From a virus, in the IMG/VR virus record IMGVR_UViG_3300050821_007467, positions 1 through 40,664 of that record: DNA of 40,664 nt; one strand, 5' to 3'. The position numbers were made by a program, and so were the translations under genes. Shown here piece after piece: positions 15,480-23,493 of the stretch (the first letter of the stretch is position 1; every line of letters begins with the position of its first letter). The notes under the pieces are model-generated. The model saw only the letters and a program-made list of their open reading frames with translations. It ran no database searches and was not told where the DNA came from.

Positions 15480-16067
15480 TCAGGCAGCAACCTGCTGTAG
15501 AGCCTCGCCATTGCGCCTACGGCGCGCATTACGCTTGCGCGTCCGCAACACATGCAGCGGCTCAATGCTTTTCTCGGTAACCTCAACCGGTACCATTTGG
15601 CCCAGCCAAGGCATAAGCACCACGCAGCGCCCTGTACGCAGCCTGTACTGATACAAGCCTTCACAACCGTACATCACGCTTTCGTCAACTATCGCAACAC
15701 GGTCACCAAACGCAAAACGCTCGCGCACGTTTGTCAGTAGTGGCAAAACGTAGTCACCTTGCACCACGCGCGCCTCAGCCACCAGTTTACTGATAATTTC
15801 TTCCGCTAGGATTGCAGGTGCTGCACCAACACGCACATAGTCCAGCACACCGGTCAATTCACGCACCAGTGCCCAAAGCGTTTCTTGCATGTGGATGAAA
15901 ATGTAACGCGGGAAGGCTGGCACGCGCTCCGTCAGCATAACGCCGCGTCGTAAGCGCATAATTTCATGCTTGAACAGAAAGTGATTTATTTCATGCCGTG
16001 CAAGGCTGTTACTGGCGATACGTTCACCACGCGGTTCTGTAACGATGAGCGCCCAGCACGGCTGCAC
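15480..16067 (-). CDS. NusG-like transcription elongation/antitermination factor
   Basis: A 195-residue protein. The N-terminal domain matches the NGN fold: CWALIVTEPRGERIASNSL, ...LTERVPAFPRYIFIHM (the 'P.FPrYiFv' motif), VLDYVRVGAAPAIL. The C-terminal part has a KOW-like FAFGDRVAIVDE and a beta-rich remainder, then a very basic tail (RKRNARRRRN). RfaH/LoaP-type paralogs of NusG promote read-through of long operons. Encoded at the head of the late leftward cluster, it is a good candidate for switching on structural genes. I chose GTG 16067 because GAGG lies 5 bases upstream; TTG 16082 is possible. Confidence 0.82.
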   Translation of the reverse strand: MQPCWALIVTEPRGERIASNSLARHEINHFLFKHEIMRLRRGVMLTERVPAFPRYIFIHMQETLWALVRELTGVLDYVRVGAAPAILAEEIISKLVAEARVVQGDYVLPLLTNVRERFAFGDRVAIVDESVMYGCEGLYQYRLRTGRCVVLMPWLGQMVPVEVTEKSIEPLHVLRTRKRNARRRRNGEALQQVAA

Positions 16068-16074
16068 GGCTGCC

Positions 16075-16197
16075 TCACGCAATTTTCATGTTGTGGCCTT
16101 GGATTACGTAAGCGGCACAAGTTGGGTCAAAACGTTTAGCCGAGCCGGGGGAGCTTGGCAACACCTGCACCGAGGACTTGGTGGTTGTCAAACCCAT
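16075..16197 (-). CDS. Short leader ORF upstream of NusG-like gene
   Basis: A 40-codon frame from the ATG at 16197, ending in AAACGTTTTGACCC-coded KRFDPTCAAYVIQGHNMKIA; its stop overlaps the start region of the NusG-like gene. A perfect 9-bp hairpin containing GGGGTG ends just before the ATG, so its ribosome site may be hidden in RNA structure. It could be a real small protein or a regulatory leader peptide. A longer TTG-initiated frame to 16278 runs through the operator repeats and is not preferred. Confidence 0.45.
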   Translation of the reverse strand: MGLTTTKSSVQVLPSSPGSAKRFDPTCAAYVIQGHNMKIA

Positions 16198-16235
16198 GGC
16201 ACACACCCCTTTAGGGGTGTGCCAGGTTGACAACC
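16183..16235. repeat. Large imperfect inverted repeat
   Basis: The arms GGTTGTCAAACC (from 16183) and GGTTGACAACC (16225-16235) flank a perfect 9-bp stem CACACCCCT/AGGGGTGTG (16202-16210 and 16213-16221). Together they fold into a long cruciform or RNA hairpin of about 50 bases. No T-run follows on either strand, so it is more likely an operator, a replication-related structure or a translational control element than a terminator. Confidence 0.7.
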
Positions 16236-16326
16236 GTCCCAGGGATGCTAAGTGACAACACCTGACAACAGCCGACAAATCGGCTGATTATCGGCTGATT
16301 ATCGGTTGGCAAGTTGTCAGACAACA
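16225..16326. repeat. TTGTCA/TGACAA operator or iteron array
   Basis: TGACAAC-type units occur at 16228, 16253 and 16263, with a degenerate CGACAAAT at 16273; the last three are phased exactly 10 bases apart. They are followed by two 11-base direct repeats CGGCTGATTAT (16281-16291, 16292-16302) and a near-perfect palindrome GTTGTC-A-GACAAC (16313-16325). On the minus strand the 11-base repeats read CCGATAATCAG and hold GATAAT, a possible -10 element present twice. The array lies between the primase-helicase terminator and the NusG-like gene, so it may be the late promoter/operator or a replication origin. Confidence 0.6.
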
Positions 16327-16334
16327 AAACCCCC

Positions 16335-16358
16335 TAAAATAGGGCTGTTGGCAGCCCT
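16335..16358 (-). terminator. Intrinsic terminator of primase-helicase gene
   Basis: Read on the minus strand, AGGGCTG-CCAA-CAGCCCT forms a 7-bp stem with a 4-base loop, followed by ATTTTA. The stem begins inside the stop codon of the primase-helicase gene. It would separate replication transcription from the late cluster and is also a natural target for NusG-like read-through. Confidence 0.65.
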
Positions 16359-18390
16359 AAAAAGCTGTGCGTTCGTTGGCGCCAATGGTCCAAGCCATGG
16401 CCTCGTTGCAGGCCATCCAGCCAGACTCCACCAGGCGGCGCCGCGCGGTCGGGAAGGCCGTTGGCTGGCGTTGGGCGTCGTACAACCCGCGACTAATACA
16501 AGCGGCACGCCACGCTTCTTGAGTGGCACTTGGGTGCCCATTAAAGTTACTGCCGGACTGTGCCGTGGCAGCGCACAACGCCTCATAAAATTTCTGTTGC
16601 GCTGGCCCAAGCGGGCGCAACGTGCGGCCACCCTCGGGCATAGACCAAACCCAGGCGCCGTCATCAAGCCTAACCTGTACGTCAACAAAATCTTGGCGGG
16701 TGTCGGGCGTCCATTCACGAGCCTTTTTAAACTTTAAATTAAAATTCAAACTACGGTCATTAGTTTCATCAGCGCGTTCAAAATGAATATAATTGGTCAT
16801 CTGCCATTCACGCGTCTTGGTACCATAGCTGCGCGTCAGGTCATGGCCGGTGTGGTGTAACCAAACCTGAGCAATGTCGCGTTGGCTTAATTTGCGCATC
16901 CATGGTGTTACTTCATTCCATGACTCTTCATCCTTTTGGTCGCCACTGACTAGGCACATGATATTGTCAAAGATGATGCAGTCAACGCCACCAATGATTT
17001 TAATTTGCCGCTCTATCAGCAATTGTCCTTCCTTGGTGTTCAGCGGTTGGAAACCATCAATGTCTTCATGATTTAAAATGAACATGGTTTGTGGAATGAC
17101 ACCACCAAGCCGTAAAATTTCATCCTTTAATCGTTGCTTGGTGACGCGTCTTGACATTTCGCCATCTATTAGCAGTACGCGGTGCGGTGTAGGGCATTGC
17201 CAATGCAAAAATGGTTTGCCTGCAGCCATGGCCATCCCCAAGCCAATAGCCCACATGCTTTTACCTATGCCAGTTTCCGCAGTAATCAAGGTGCGTGCTG
17301 TAGTCGTTAGCCATTTGCCACATAAAAACACCGGCTCAGCTAATACGCGCATGTCCCAGTCCTCTAAGCGTAACGGTACCAACGGTATGCCGTGCTCATC
17401 CGTTGGTTGGCCCTCCATATTGACAACCTTGGGCGCAGGCTCAGTGGCAGCGGCTAAACCCTCCGCGACACCGACCACCTCATCTAGCGCCGCTACCTCG
17501 TAAAATTCCTGCGCCAAATGATATATTGTAGCGACCGTGATGCTGTGCACCTGCTGGCAGTCACGCCATTTGCGCTCACACTGCCACGCTATGTATTTAG
17601 GGCTGGTCGCGGACCATTCCTTGAACAGTGGTTTGCCGTCTTCGCCAAACTTGTCCCACAGGCCGCAACCAACCTTCCACCACACCCAATAATCATCAGC
17701 AGGAATGTCGGCCAGCACCAAGCGCATTTCCGCAAAATCGTGGGCTGTCCAGGTTAGCGGTTGCTTGCTGGCACGCTCATCATCTACCGGACTATAAGCG
17801 TTACCAACCTGGGCACGCTCGCGGGGCGCCTGCCGCGCGCTACAATGGCTAACAATCATGTCCCGCAACCATGTTGGCAATGCCACGGGTGCGCAGGCTT
17901 GCGTCAACGTATAGGCGCCGCCATGGTCCAAATGACCGGGCGGCACTATTATATAGCCGCCTTCACCTTTGATTTCTATGCCAGGGCCAAGCGTGCCCAG
18001 CGGAATGCTGCCACAACCCGGCTCCCAAATGAAAACTTCATGGCCACCGTTATTGGTTGGTGTACTGTGCTGCCGCGTCACCACCTTGCCGCGCTGCTTC
18101 AACCAAAGTCGCCAAGTAGCGACGCCATCTGCGACGTTGGGATCCTTGCGGTCCTTGTCCACCACCACCCAACCACTCAGCGGTCCACACGGCACACCGT
18201 TGAGCGCGTTGGGCCAAATTTCAAACCATCCTTTTATTACAGTTTCATTTGTTGTAGCATCCTTGAACCCGTGCCGCGTAAGCGGCCGTTTATTTAACGG
18301 GTTGCACGGGAAAACCGGAATGCCTGCACGGGCGTAAGCCAAAGCCACTTCTAACGCAGTACTGGTCGCCGACAGTTCTGCAAGGGACAT
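16357..18390 (-). CDS. Primase-polymerase/RepA-like helicase fusion
   Basis: A 677-residue replication protein. Residues 15-180 form an AEP-type primase-polymerase (Prim-Pol, PF09250): AGIPVFPCNP, GWVVVDKD with Asp78/Asp80, NNGGHEVF with His117, and IEIKGEGGYIIVPP. Residues about 218-290 look like the PriCT-2 linker. Residues 340-560 form an AAA_25/RepA-type hexameric helicase: Walker A ETGIGKS (372-378), LLIDGEMS, CIIFDNI (471-477) and WLHHTGHD. The C-terminus is a small helical region, perhaps winged-helix. The start at 18390 has GGGAGG 6 bases upstream; the frame open to 18564 has no such site. It is transcribed divergently from the early operon. Confidence 0.93.
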   Translation of the reverse strand: MSLAELSATSTALEVALAYARAGIPVFPCNPLNKRPLTRHGFKDATTNETVIKGWFEIWPNALNGVPCGPLSGWVVVDKDRKDPNVADGVATWRLWLKQRGKVVTRQHSTPTNNGGHEVFIWEPGCGSIPLGTLGPGIEIKGEGGYIIVPPGHLDHGGAYTLTQACAPVALPTWLRDMIVSHCSARQAPRERAQVGNAYSPVDDERASKQPLTWTAHDFAEMRLVLADIPADDYWVWWKVGCGLWDKFGEDGKPLFKEWSATSPKYIAWQCERKWRDCQQVHSITVATIYHLAQEFYEVAALDEVVGVAEGLAAATEPAPKVVNMEGQPTDEHGIPLVPLRLEDWDMRVLAEPVFLCGKWLTTTARTLITAETGIGKSMWAIGLGMAMAAGKPFLHWQCPTPHRVLLIDGEMSRRVTKQRLKDEILRLGGVIPQTMFILNHEDIDGFQPLNTKEGQLLIERQIKIIGGVDCIIFDNIMCLVSGDQKDEESWNEVTPWMRKLSQRDIAQVWLHHTGHDLTRSYGTKTREWQMTNYIHFERADETNDRSLNFNLKFKKAREWTPDTRQDFVDVQVRLDDGAWVWSMPEGGRTLRPLGPAQQKFYEALCAATAQSGSNFNGHPSATQEAWRAACISRGLYDAQRQPTAFPTARRRLVESGWMACNEAMAWTIGANERTAF

Positions 18391-18619
18391 GCGTCCCTCC
18401 CGATGTGTGATGCTGTTAAATTTTAAAGCAAAAAGGCACAACCGCGACCAAGCAGGCTGCCACGCGCCGCACCCGTTTGGCAACCGGGCATGACAAAATA
18501 TTTGTTTGGTTGATTGTCCCCTATATAGGGCGGCTGTGCACAACGGTCTTGCCAAACAACGCAAATTGCATTAAGCATAATGTGTCGGTACAACAGCACA
18601 GTAATGAAAGGAGCAGCAC
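18391..18619. promoter_or_regulatory. Divergent promoter region
   Basis: 229 bases between the leftward primase-helicase and the rightward early operon, with no gene. It holds a perfect 12-base palindrome CCCTATATAGGG (18519-18530) that could be an operator, and AT-rich stretches on both sides. The palindrome's TATATA may serve as a -10 element in either direction, but no well-spaced -35 box accompanies it. Confidence 0.5.
18566..18594 (+). promoter_or_regulatory. Candidate promoter of early operon
   Basis: TTGCAT (18566-18571), a 17-base spacer and TACAAC (18589-18594) precede an AAAGGAG ribosome site and the ATG at 18620. The predicted leader would be about 18 bases. The -10 box is a weak match, so this is tentative. 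Confidence 0.35.
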
Positions 18620-19057
18620 ATGACGCGGCAAGAAATCATCAACCAACTTGACACCTGGAATGACACCACCCACGGCGCGGTTGCGCGCAATGCGTTACGG
18701 CGCGCATTAGGTTGGCGTGAGGGCACCAGCTTTGGCGCCAAGCTTGCCGACGCCCTTATTAATGGCAACCAACAACAAACCCAGCACAGCACGCGCCCAG
18801 CCAGCACCGAGCAAGCCCTAAACCTGATTGAAGACATGTGCTTTGACCGTACTGGTGTGCACCGTGTGGCCAACATGTTGCTGAAGGCCAATTGGGACTA
18901 CACTGACCCATTGGGCATGATGCAAAAAGACCCTGACGAGGTTGAGGATTTTTTGCAAAGCTGCAGCATGGAAATAAATAAATGGTCTGAAATGCACCCA
19001 AGCCGTCGCAACCTGTTTAAAATGATTTGCGACGCCTACACCCGCAGTTTACGGTAA
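18620..19057 (+). CDS. Hypothetical protein, first gene of early operon
   Basis: A 145-residue, mostly helical protein with a strong ribosome site (AAAGGAG) before the ATG. The N-terminal 60 residues (MTRQEIINQLDTWN..., ALRRALGWREG) look like a small helical domain; a Gln/Thr-rich linker follows; then a second helical domain with LIEDMCFDRTGVHRVANMLLKA. No family recognised. Being first after the divergent promoter, it is a likely immediate-early protein, perhaps acting on the host. Confidence 0.72.
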   Translation: MTRQEIINQLDTWNDTTHGAVARNALRRALGWREGTSFGAKLADALINGNQQQTQHSTRPASTEQALNLIEDMCFDRTGVHRVANMLLKANWDYTDPLGMMQKDPDEVEDFLQSCSMEINKWSEMHPSRRNLFKMICDAYTRSLR

Positions 19058-19091
19058 TGGCTACCATACTAACCTATGTCAAGGTTAACCA

Positions 19092-19637
19092 ATGCCACAC
19101 CCCAATCGTGAAGAAAACGCCAAACCGGTCGCAAAGCTACTTGAAGCTGTACGCGGTGTTATAGAGCGTGATGTAAACCTGCATTTATACAGTCAAGAGG
19201 ATTTGCGCTTTACAATTCAAAGCAGGCAACGTGTTGCTAGAGCTTTAATTGAAAGCGGCGTAAGTGAACGTGACACAGCACGTACATTGGGTGTAGCGCG
19301 AACAACTGTTCGTCGTGATACTGGTAGAGAAACTTCAAGTGGACCAAATAGGTCCACTCGTAGCCAAGAAAGTTCAACAAATACAAGGGCAAGTGGGTCA
19401 AATAGGTCCACTAGACGCCGCAATGGCAATGATGAATTGCCAGACATTAATCAAGCTGGTTTAGGTGAGGCCAGCTTTTTATTAGAATTTTGCCAAGGGC
19501 AACACATATCTGTAATTGAACAATTCATACAATATAAAGAAAACGCTCATGCTAGTACTGTAAATAATCTTAGAGGTGCGTTAGAAGACGTCGTTGAAAA
19601 ATTCAAAGTGTACATAACACAACTAAGGGAGACATAA
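19092..19637 (+). CDS. HTH DNA-binding protein with internal repeat linker
   Basis: A 181-residue protein. Residues about 45-75 form a helix-turn-helix of the resolvase/HTH_23 kind: RVARALIESGVSERDTARTL and GVARTTVRRDTGRE. The linker carries two SG-x-NRSTR repeats, and the C-terminal third is helical (LEFCQGQHISVIEQFIQYKE, LEDVVEKFKVYITQL). The gene is richer in A+T than its neighbours. The repeat codons form two DNA palindromes (see 19338-19412). It could be a transcription regulator or a DNA-partition/organising protein. Confidence 0.7.
   Translation: MPHPNREENAKPVAKLLEAVRGVIERDVNLHLYSQEDLRFTIQSRQRVARALIESGVSERDTARTLGVARTTVRRDTGRETSSGPNRSTRSQESSTNTRASGSNRSTRRRNGNDELPDINQAGLGEASFLLEFCQGQHISVIEQFIQYKENAHASTVNNLRGALEDVVEKFKVYITQLRET
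19338..19412. repeat. Two palindromes 54 bases apart inside the HTH gene
   Basis: A perfect inverted repeat AGTGGACC-AAATA-GGTCCACT (19338-19358) and a near copy AGTGGGTC-AAATA-GGTCCACT (19392-19412) lie in the same frame 18 codons apart. They encode the two NRSTR repeats. Being 8-bp palindromes with an identical 5-base spacer, they might be operators for the encoded HTH protein or mRNA hairpins. Confidence 0.7.
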
Positions 19638-19640
19638 AAA

Positions 19641-20267
19641 ATGAGAGTACAAAGGCCACCAATGCCGGATAAGAATGCCCAAATAATCATGATTAATGAT
19701 GTCATTGTTGAAATACGTCAACGGATGGCTGATCCTACATATCCATATTGTGACAAAGGTGCGTATTACATGCAATGGGATGAATATGGTAGAGCCGCTT
19801 TCCCTCGTGGCATTGATCGTTATAATGCTATCCGTATAAGAGCATGGTCTTCAAGACCAATTAGGGAAATTTCTGAAGGGGTTGGTGGCTCTGAAGATGT
19901 GCGTAACACTTTTGCTATTGGGTTAGGAGGGCATGGCTATCGCATTCAGCCAGTCAGTAAAAGGTACGTGCGGGAACATGTTAGAAATGGTCATCGTTGG
20001 TGTGACCCACCCGCACCCAATGCTGATTTAAGTCAATGGACACGAATAGGTAAAGGTGATGATGAAATACTTGGTTGGGGCATATTAGTTTGCCCAGGAG
20101 CACACCCACTATATATGGCACACAGACAAAAAGACCGTGAACAATATCGCAGTCATGGTCTAACACTAGTTAAAAAGATCATAACTATTCCAGGACTTCC
20201 TGAAGCAATTAGACGCGACTATTTACGTGGCCTACCCGCACCTGAAGAGGGCACAACGGCGGAATAG
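19641..20267 (+). CDS. Hypothetical protein (208 aa)
   Basis: Starts three bases after the stop of the HTH gene and shares its lower G+C. Contents: a helical N-terminus (IIMINDVIVEIRQRMAD), several aromatic and Arg-rich stretches (DRYNAIRIRAWSSRP), and HRWCDPPAP, VCPGAHPLYMAHRQKDREQYRS with scattered His and Cys. No known family. The late part (REQYRSHGLTLVKKIITIPGLP) looks helical. With the HTH gene it forms an AT-rich pair closed by a terminator, suggesting a small acquired module. Confidence 0.65.
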   Translation: MRVQRPPMPDKNAQIIMINDVIVEIRQRMADPTYPYCDKGAYYMQWDEYGRAAFPRGIDRYNAIRIRAWSSRPIREISEGVGGSEDVRNTFAIGLGGHGYRIQPVSKRYVREHVRNGHRWCDPPAPNADLSQWTRIGKGDDEILGWGILVCPGAHPLYMAHRQKDREQYRSHGLTLVKKIITIPGLPEAIRRDYLRGLPAPEEGTTAE

Positions 20268-20294
20268 GTTTTAAACCTTGCGTTGTTTGTTAAC

Positions 20295-20330
20295 GGGTGG
20301 TAGCGTAACTGTTGCCACCCACTTTTTTAG
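20295..20330 (+). terminator. Intrinsic terminator or attenuator
   Basis: GGGTGG (20295-20300) pairs with CCACCC (20315-20320) and further G-T/A-T pairs extend the stem; six T residues follow at 20323-20328. It ends the AT-rich pair of genes just before the GTG of the next gene, so it may also attenuate the replication genes downstream. Confidence 0.65.
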
Positions 20331-20339
20331 GGGGACCAA

Positions 20340-20915
20340 GTGCCAGAAATTGCTGCAGCAGAAATCCAACACAACGCACCCACGCTTGCCAACATACGGT
20401 TGAAGGCTGCCGAAGCCCGCGACCTTAAACAGGCATGCGCTGACCTTGAAGAACGCCTTGAGCGAACCAAGGAAATCTACAACAACGTAATCTACAGCGA
20501 ACTACCAAGCATGATGCAGGCTGCAGGCATGGACCAACTTGGCCTACCAGCCGAGGGTAACAACCCAGCTTATGACATTGAGCTTAAGCGGCATATCACC
20601 GCCAACATTGCTGCGGCATGGCCGGAAGCGCAACGCAAAGCCGCATTTGCATGGCTTAAGGACAAAGGCCATGGTGACCTGATCAAAACCGCCATCACCG
20701 TCAGGTTGGCGCGTAACAGCCAAGCCATGGTCAAGCGGGTAGTAGCCGCGTTGCGCAAGCTTGGCGTAGAGCCAGAAATAAGTGAAACCGTGCACAACCA
20801 AACACTGGGCGCATGGTTACGTGAAGAAATTACTCAGGGCCGTGCCCCACCGCTTGACGTTGTCGGGGGACACCTGGGCAACGTCGCAGTTCTCAAACAG
20901 AGGAAACCAGACTAA
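20340..20915 (+). CDS. Phage protein of recurring replication-locus family
   Basis: A 191-residue protein from a GTG start with GGGGG close upstream. The first half is coiled-coil (LKQACADLEERLERTKEIYNNVIYSELPSMM), followed by a small domain with AGMDQLGLPAEG, AFAWLKDKGHGDLI and a C-terminal module HNQTLGAWLREEITQGRAPPLDVVGGHLG (given in parts). I have seen the pattern 'coiled coil, LP.LM..AG....LP, WL...GH.DLIK, TL.A.(L/V)RE....G..(P)' in replication loci of other phages, without an assigned function. It may act with the next gene. Confidence 0.68.
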   Translation: MPEIAAAEIQHNAPTLANIRLKAAEARDLKQACADLEERLERTKEIYNNVIYSELPSMMQAAGMDQLGLPAEGNNPAYDIELKRHITANIAAAWPEAQRKAAFAWLKDKGHGDLIKTAITVRLARNSQAMVKRVVAALRKLGVEPEISETVHNQTLGAWLREEITQGRAPPLDVVGGHLGNVAVLKQRKPD

Positions 20916-21724
20916 TGGCTAAAGTCACCAAGCAGAAAGAAAAAAGCAAAACCAATTTGACGGTCGTCAAGGGGCAAGTGCCTGCCAACCTTGAAGAGGC
21001 AATGGAAGCCGCCGCTGGCAAGGGCATTGACACCACCCCGCGCCAAATAATGCCCATAGCGGTGCCGCTGCAGCCGCTTTCACCACAGTGCAACAAGCAG
21101 AACCAAGCCTACATCAAAGGTGCCACGGCGGGCAGCATATGGCTGCGTGGTGCCACAACGCCAATCGTGGATGGCGACGATGGCATATTGTTCCAGCCAG
21201 TAGCTTGGGAAGAGCGTTTTGTGGAGTGGGTGCCGCGTGAAAAAGGTGGTGGCTTTGTCGCCGTGCATAAGGAAATGCCGGAAAAAGCTGTGCCAAAACG
21301 TGACACCAAAGGTGGCCGCAACCGCCCACCGCGCTACTACATGCCCAACGGCAATGAGGTTATCCGCACCAAGTGCTGGTATGGCTTTGTAGTCCAAGAA
21401 GACGAAACTAAACCGGCAATGCCGTACATGGTTAGTTTTCAATCCACCGGGTTTGCCGTGTATGAGTATTGGCAAAGCCTGATGAACGTCAAGGAAACAA
21501 AGTCAGGCGCCCGCGCTGCTGCCTACAACTATATCTACCGGCTGCGCATCAAGCAGCGCACCAACCCCATGGGCACGTGGTACGAGTTTGCCCCTGAGGA
21601 CGCTTTCATGATACGCAACATGGAAGAGTTTCACCGTGCTGACCAGATGTTTGATGACTGGAAATCAAACCGGCTACAGGCCGAGGCACCTGACGCCGTC
21701 GCCGAAGAAGAAGAGGGTATGTGA
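20915..21724 (+). CDS. Putative ssDNA-binding-like replication protein
   Basis: A 269-residue protein starting in a TAATG overlap. N-terminus basic and disordered (TKQKEKSKTNLTVVKGQ), then a beta-rich core: GSIWLRGATTPIVDGDDG, FQPVAWEERFVEWVPREKGGG, MPYMVSFQSTGFAVYEYWQSLM, TNPMGTWYEFAPEDAF. The C-terminus is acidic (DAVAEEEEGM). Phage proteins with the 'vvP..w...(F)..W.pr..GGG...' pattern and acidic tail lie in replication modules and some are taken for ssDNA-binding proteins; the function is not certain. No SSB-type tip such as DIPF is present. Confidence 0.55.
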   Translation: MAKVTKQKEKSKTNLTVVKGQVPANLEEAMEAAAGKGIDTTPRQIMPIAVPLQPLSPQCNKQNQAYIKGATAGSIWLRGATTPIVDGDDGILFQPVAWEERFVEWVPREKGGGFVAVHKEMPEKAVPKRDTKGGRNRPPRYYMPNGNEVIRTKCWYGFVVQEDETKPAMPYMVSFQSTGFAVYEYWQSLMNVKETKSGARAAAYNYIYRLRIKQRTNPMGTWYEFAPEDAFMIRNMEEFHRADQMFDDWKSNRLQAEAPDAVAEEEEGM

Positions 21725-22471
21725 GTGCAACTGCTAAAGGTGTTCCACTGCGCGCAGGGCCTAGCCAGCCTTGCGCGCTACAGCCAAACCAAGCTGGTGA
21801 CACCTGAGAGCGTTTTAGAACACACCGGCTGGGTTACCCTGTTTACCTATCTGCTGGGTGTGGAACTAAACACCGTGGCTGGTGGCTTTCAATACGCAGT
21901 TGACATGGATGAGCTATTAAGCCGTGCCGTGGTGCATGACATAGAAGAACTTGTCACTGGCGACATTGCCCGCCCGGTCAAGTATCACAGCACAGAAACC
22001 ATAGCCATTTTCAAAAAGCTCAAGGATGAAGGCATTATACGTGTGATTGAAGAACTACACCTGTGCAACACAGCCAACGAAATTGTGCTAGCCACCAGCA
22101 ACCGTGCCAAACTTGGCAAAATAGGTGCGCTTGTTGACTTGGCGGACAAGGCTGCCGTGGTTTACAAGCTGTGGGATGAAATTCTATGCCGTGGTAACCT
22201 AACAATGGTGAAGCAGGCCAATAACGTAGCCAAGTTCCTGCCAGCCTTGAAACGCAAACTAGACAATGATCAATGGTTCAACGCCGAACAACGCCTGTAT
22301 TTGGTAGTGCTGTGTGTTGAATTAATCCGCATAGTGCAGGAAGCTGCCGACCAAGACAACCGCATGTTAGGGACCATACATGAAGATTACAATCCTGGAG
22401 AAACTACCAGCAGAAATGCTACAGCAAGCTTGGGCACTCAGCCGCGACCCGACAGCGACGACGCCGCTTAA
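21725..22471 (+). CDS. HD-domain nucleotidase, YfbR-like
   Basis: A 248-residue protein with GTG start directly after the previous stop. Motifs match the HD phosphohydrolase YfbR (5'-deoxynucleotidase): His33 in SVLEHTGW, His71-Asp72 in VVHDIEELVTGDI, and Asp138 in ALVDLADKAA. YfbR removes phosphate from dNMPs; phage homologs also include dNTP hydrolases such as DatZ. Next to a ThyX-like and a deoxyribosyltransferase gene, it most likely edits the nucleotide pool. The last 30 residues are low-complexity and overlap the next gene by 92 bases, so the true C-terminus may be a read-through extension. Confidence 0.8.
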   Translation: MQLLKVFHCAQGLASLARYSQTKLVTPESVLEHTGWVTLFTYLLGVELNTVAGGFQYAVDMDELLSRAVVHDIEELVTGDIARPVKYHSTETIAIFKKLKDEGIIRVIEELHLCNTANEIVLATSNRAKLGKIGALVDLADKAAVVYKLWDEILCRGNLTMVKQANNVAKFLPALKRKLDNDQWFNAEQRLYLVVLCVELIRIVQEAADQDNRMLGTIHEDYNPGETTSRNATASLGTQPRPDSDDAA

Positions 22472-23444
22472 GGAAATTTGCTCGGTTGACGCTCCTGTGC
22501 TTGAGTTATGTGGCGCAGTGCTGCATTTTGAAGACTTTATGATCTTAGAGCGCGAAATATTCACCAGCATGCGCAATCACCATCTGTGGGCACGCACCAG
22601 TCGCGTTGATGACCCGCTGCAATTTACCGTACCTGAGGAATTACGGCAGTATGTTAACAGCAGGGCAGCGCTCGTCAACATGGGCGCTGCCATTGCCGCT
22701 GGCAAACCACAAGACCAATGGCGCATGTACCTACCCGTGGCCGCACATACATCTTGGTGCAGTTATCTGACCGTGCGTGACCTGTGCAAATTTTCAAAAT
22801 ACTTTGAATATGCCAGCGAATTTACGGATGAAAATTTACAGGATAGATTTGAGGACGTTGGCCTTGAATTATTGCGCATACTACATGAAATGCTGCCAGA
22901 AGCATGTGTCACCGCGCTGTTTAAAAGTTTAAGCTTGGACAAATATTTGTATGAGGGTTTTATCACACAAAATTACGTGGCACCCGTGCAGCTTGGCAAT
23001 TACACTCTGGTGCAAGCGCGCGTGCCACTGGCCTTGCGTGCACAGATTGTGCGGCATAGGCCGTTACAATTCGTAGATGACTTTTGGCACCTGTTAGGTA
23101 ACCCGTCTGTATTGGAAATGGACCTGCATGAACAAATAACAATGGAATTAGTTGCACCCACCAGCTTTTGGCAAACCATTATGTCCAAACGCGCGTGCTG
23201 GATTGCACAAGCGGACCTATGGGCACCCATCACTAGCCAGTTTGGCCCTGGCACGTTGCCATGTGCTGACGGCCATTGCCCCTACCCTACCGACAACGAG
23301 TTACGCAGGCAGGGCAAGGATCCAAACGTGATTTGCCCAATTTACTGCAGGCTACATAGCATAGACAAAGTCCCATGGCTGCCAGCCATGCAGGCTGAAC
23401 TAACTCACCGCGCACCCTTTTGGAAAGGTTATGTAAGTGAATAG
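22380..23444 (+). CDS. ThyX-like protein with C-terminal Cys cluster (tentative)
   Basis: A 354-residue protein starting at an ATG with AGGGA 7 bases upstream, within the end of the HD gene. Residues 54-75 (MILEREIFTSMRNHHLWARTSR) resemble the ThyX signature region (R..R.....S.R), and 220-240 (LRAQIVRHRPLQFVDDFWHLL) a second R-H-R segment. Both lack the full RHRx7S pattern, so the enzyme may be diverged. C295, C300, C319 and C323 could bind zinc, which is unusual for ThyX. If it is a flavin-dependent thymidylate synthase relative, it would methylate or otherwise modify dUMP. Confidence rests on weak motif similarity and on neighbours in nucleotide metabolism. Confidence 0.5.
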   Translation: MKITILEKLPAEMLQQAWALSRDPTATTPLKEICSVDAPVLELCGAVLHFEDFMILEREIFTSMRNHHLWARTSRVDDPLQFTVPEELRQYVNSRAALVNMGAAIAAGKPQDQWRMYLPVAAHTSWCSYLTVRDLCKFSKYFEYASEFTDENLQDRFEDVGLELLRILHEMLPEACVTALFKSLSLDKYLYEGFITQNYVAPVQLGNYTLVQARVPLALRAQIVRHRPLQFVDDFWHLLGNPSVLEMDLHEQITMELVAPTSFWQTIMSKRACWIAQADLWAPITSQFGPGTLPCADGHCPYPTDNELRRQGKDPNVICPIYCRLHSIDKVPWLPAMQAELTHRAPFWKGYVSE

Positions 23445-23493
23445 GCTAGCTGACGCACTGTGCAGCATCCTCCATAGAACAGAAAAGAACCAA

